A DNA stretch of 64,000 nt, from contig JAPTJF010000221.1 in NCBI GenBank assembly GCA_029339195.1, forward strand, positions 33,680 to 97,679. The letters run 5' to 3'. Both the position numbers and the translations under genes were made by a program. Origin of the DNA: Micractinium sp. NFX-FRZ. Its lineage: Eukaryota > Chlorophyta > Trebouxiophyceae > Chlorellales > Chlorellaceae. Positions 62,501-64,000 of this stretch are shown piece by piece (the stretch's first letter is position 1; each line of letters begins with the position of its first letter). The notes beneath the pieces were generated by a model. The model did not search any database. It was not told the origin of the DNA and saw nothing but the letters and a program-made list of their open reading frames with translations.

Positions 62501-63909
62501 TTGCAGCAGGCCCAGCATGCACCGCTTCTTGTGCACCTGGTTGGGGGGCGCCACCTGCGGCGCAGGCCACAAGCACGGGGGTGGGCACGTGAGCAGGGCA
62601 GAGACAGGGCACCGCTGCCACATCTCCTCTATGTCTACCTCAGCCAGCGCGGCAGCAGCACGGTGCCACAGCCGCGTGCACCCTGCAGCCAGCCACAGGG
62701 CTGGCCCCCCACCTGCAGTATGTCCATCACCACCCAGCCAGCTTGGCAGCAGCATGGTGCCACAGGGCCCCTATGTGTAACACCCAGTAAGTGTGGCAGC
62801 AGCATAGTGCCACAGGGCTGCCCAGCCCACCTGCAGTATGTCCATCACCACTCGGCCGGTGCCTTCATCGGTGCGCAAAATGATTTCATCCATGCCCGGG
62901 TGATACCTACAGTGATCAGACGCATCAGGCGCATGGCATGTGGGTGCTCAGGTTTGCGCGGAAAGGTAGGGCAACAAGCCAGCCAGCGCCACAAAGAGGC
63001 CGGCATCTCACAGCACCCAGGCAGCACCCAGCATTACGCACCGCCCAGGGCTCTCCCAAGCAACACTGCAGGCGCTTGATGTGCTGGACTGCGAGCACCC
63101 AGCGCAGCACACCCCGTCGCAAGTAGGCAGCAATAGGCAGCACCCAGCAACCACAAGGCACAGCATTCAGACAGACCGCTCACTTGCCCTGCTGCCAGTG
63201 CTTGCCCCCCACATCAAGTGACACAGCAACCACTTGCACGTCTTCCCCAAGCCACGCTGCCGCCTGCACCAGGTAGCAGCGACAGCAACATGACACCACT
63301 GGAAGGGCCCAAGCTCACTTGTTCCACATTGAGTCGCGCAGCACCTGCAGCGCCTGCTCCGTCGTCTGCGTGCTCTGGTTGGCGGCCGCCCACGCTTTTG
63401 TGAACCACACATCCAGCGCCGGCTGAATCCAGCTGTAGCGGTCAAAGCAGGTGCCGCCCTGAGGCTGCTCCTGCTGCTGCTGCTGTTGTGCCTGCTCCTG
63501 TTGGGGCTGCTCCTGCAGGAAGGGTGATGGAGGGTGCGGCGGGGCGTACGTTCCTTTGGCGGCGGTTCAGCCGGCGACGGCGGTTCAGTGACGCTGCCCC
63601 CCAAAAGCCAGCGGCCTACCTTGGTCCCCTCAAAACCGCACTGCCTGACCCTACCTGACCAGAGCCGCCGCTGTTGAGCCGCACAAGCTCCACCTGCGGG
63701 CCGTGCAAGGCTGTTGCCGCGGGGGCCGGCCCGCTGCTGTGCAGCCTGCTGATGGAAAAGCTTCCTAGCACGAACGCCGCGAGCACCATCGCCGCTAGCC
63801 TTGCCGGCATAGCGGCACGCGCCTTGCGGGTCATCGCGGAGCCTCGCGACGGCGACCTGTGCTTGACAGGCAACTGCTGAAACGGGGATGGCGACAGCCG
63901 CCCATTCAT
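59501..63909 (-). CDS. Glycosyltransferase family 90 (CAP10/POGLUT-like), type II membrane protein
   Basis: 12 exons in transcript order: 63909-63655, 63512-63319, 62906-62831, 62554-62362, 62055-61964, 61715-61583, 61310-61237, 60977-60881, 60656-60574, 60405-60333, 60081-59945, 59707-59501; 537 aa. A basic N-terminal tail precedes a single anchor (about 34-55, LAAMVLAAFVLGSFSI), then a Gln-rich stem (about 86-108) and the CAP10-type catalytic region. Hallmarks are PVPDFTYYCYPEARYQNSSW, WKVGPRRGLMPLLQSY, DYKYLIHTAGFSYSGALKYK, LACGSMVFKFESTYKEFFEP and HVIKLPARHDG. GT90 enzymes include fungal xylosyltransferases and animal protein O-glucosyltransferases; donor and acceptor here are unknown. 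The C-terminus is a Gly/Ser-rich tail (last 45 residues). Introns 3, 5 and 7 hold copies of adjacent exon edges. Confidence 0.9.
62703..62735 (-). repeat. Intronic copy of the GT90 exon 3 3' end with donor
   Basis: Plus-strand CCCACCTGCAGTATGTCCAT followed by CACCAC repeats the exon 3 end and donor (62826-62852) about 120 bp away in intron 3. The flanking GGCAGCAGCAT-GTGCCACAGGG segment is also doubled at 62749-62770 and 62797-62818. Confidence 0.75.
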
Positions 63910-64000
63910 GGTAACGGGCTAGTGAGGAGAAGAAGAAGAAGAAGAAGGTGACACGCTTGGGTGACTGGGGGGTGATACGCGACAGCCTGGCTGGCGGCGG
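63910..64000 (-). promoter_or_regulatory. 5' flank of the GT90 gene
   Basis: The last 91 bases precede the GT90 ATG. They include a GAA repeat (about 63930-63947) and no other recognisable element. Confidence 0.3.

Overview
The window looks like nuclear DNA of a green alga, probably a GC-rich trebouxiophyte of the Chlorella type. The grounds are high GC, Ala/Gln/Gly-rich proteins, genes cut by many short introns (about 105 across the models below), TGTAA poly(A) signals after several stops, and nucleus-encoded plastid proteins (ribosomal protein L11, FtsH1/5-type protease). The genus is an inference. All gene models were built by hand from splice sites, reading frame and family knowledge; every complete model has a coding length divisible by three.

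Layout: 1-160 (-) is the 5' exon of a membrane-anchored protein that runs off the left edge. 1099-2977 (+) plastid ribosomal protein L11. 3675-4627 (+) LSm5. 5188-15725 (+) TRAPPC9/Trs120, 22 exons, with a 100-N assembly gap inside an intronic tandem repeat. 16384-22202 (-) chloroplast FtsH protease. 23617-26403 (-) WDR12/YTM1 and 26563-29676 (+) a YbaK-domain protein form a tight divergent pair. 31623-32303 (-) is an unrecognised two-exon gene. 33664-36218 (+) mitochondrial carrier. 37456-40147 (-) class I histone deacetylase and 40518-46005 (+) a TPR-sulfotransferase ending in KDEL form a second divergent pair. 46745-47518 (-) ankyrin-repeat protein. 48387-59154 (-) a GLG1/MG-160-like cysteine-rich Golgi protein, 21 exons. 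59501-63909 (-) a GT90 (CAP10-like) glycosyltransferase.

Functionally there is a loose secretory-pathway group (TRAPPC9, KDEL sulfotransferase, GLG1, GT90 and probably the left-edge protein), a translation/ribosome group (L11, WDR12, YbaK) and single plastid, mitochondrial and chromatin genes. Nothing indicates an operon or a horizontally acquired island.

The most striking signal is structural. Many introns carry one to several diverged copies of their own flanking splice junction (the exon end plus donor, or acceptor plus exon start). I count about two dozen such copies in at least seven genes, some arranged as 96-bp or 124-bp arrays. This suggests recurrent local tandem duplication across exon-intron boundaries. 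Three introns use GC-AG ends, and three acceptors are NAGNAG.
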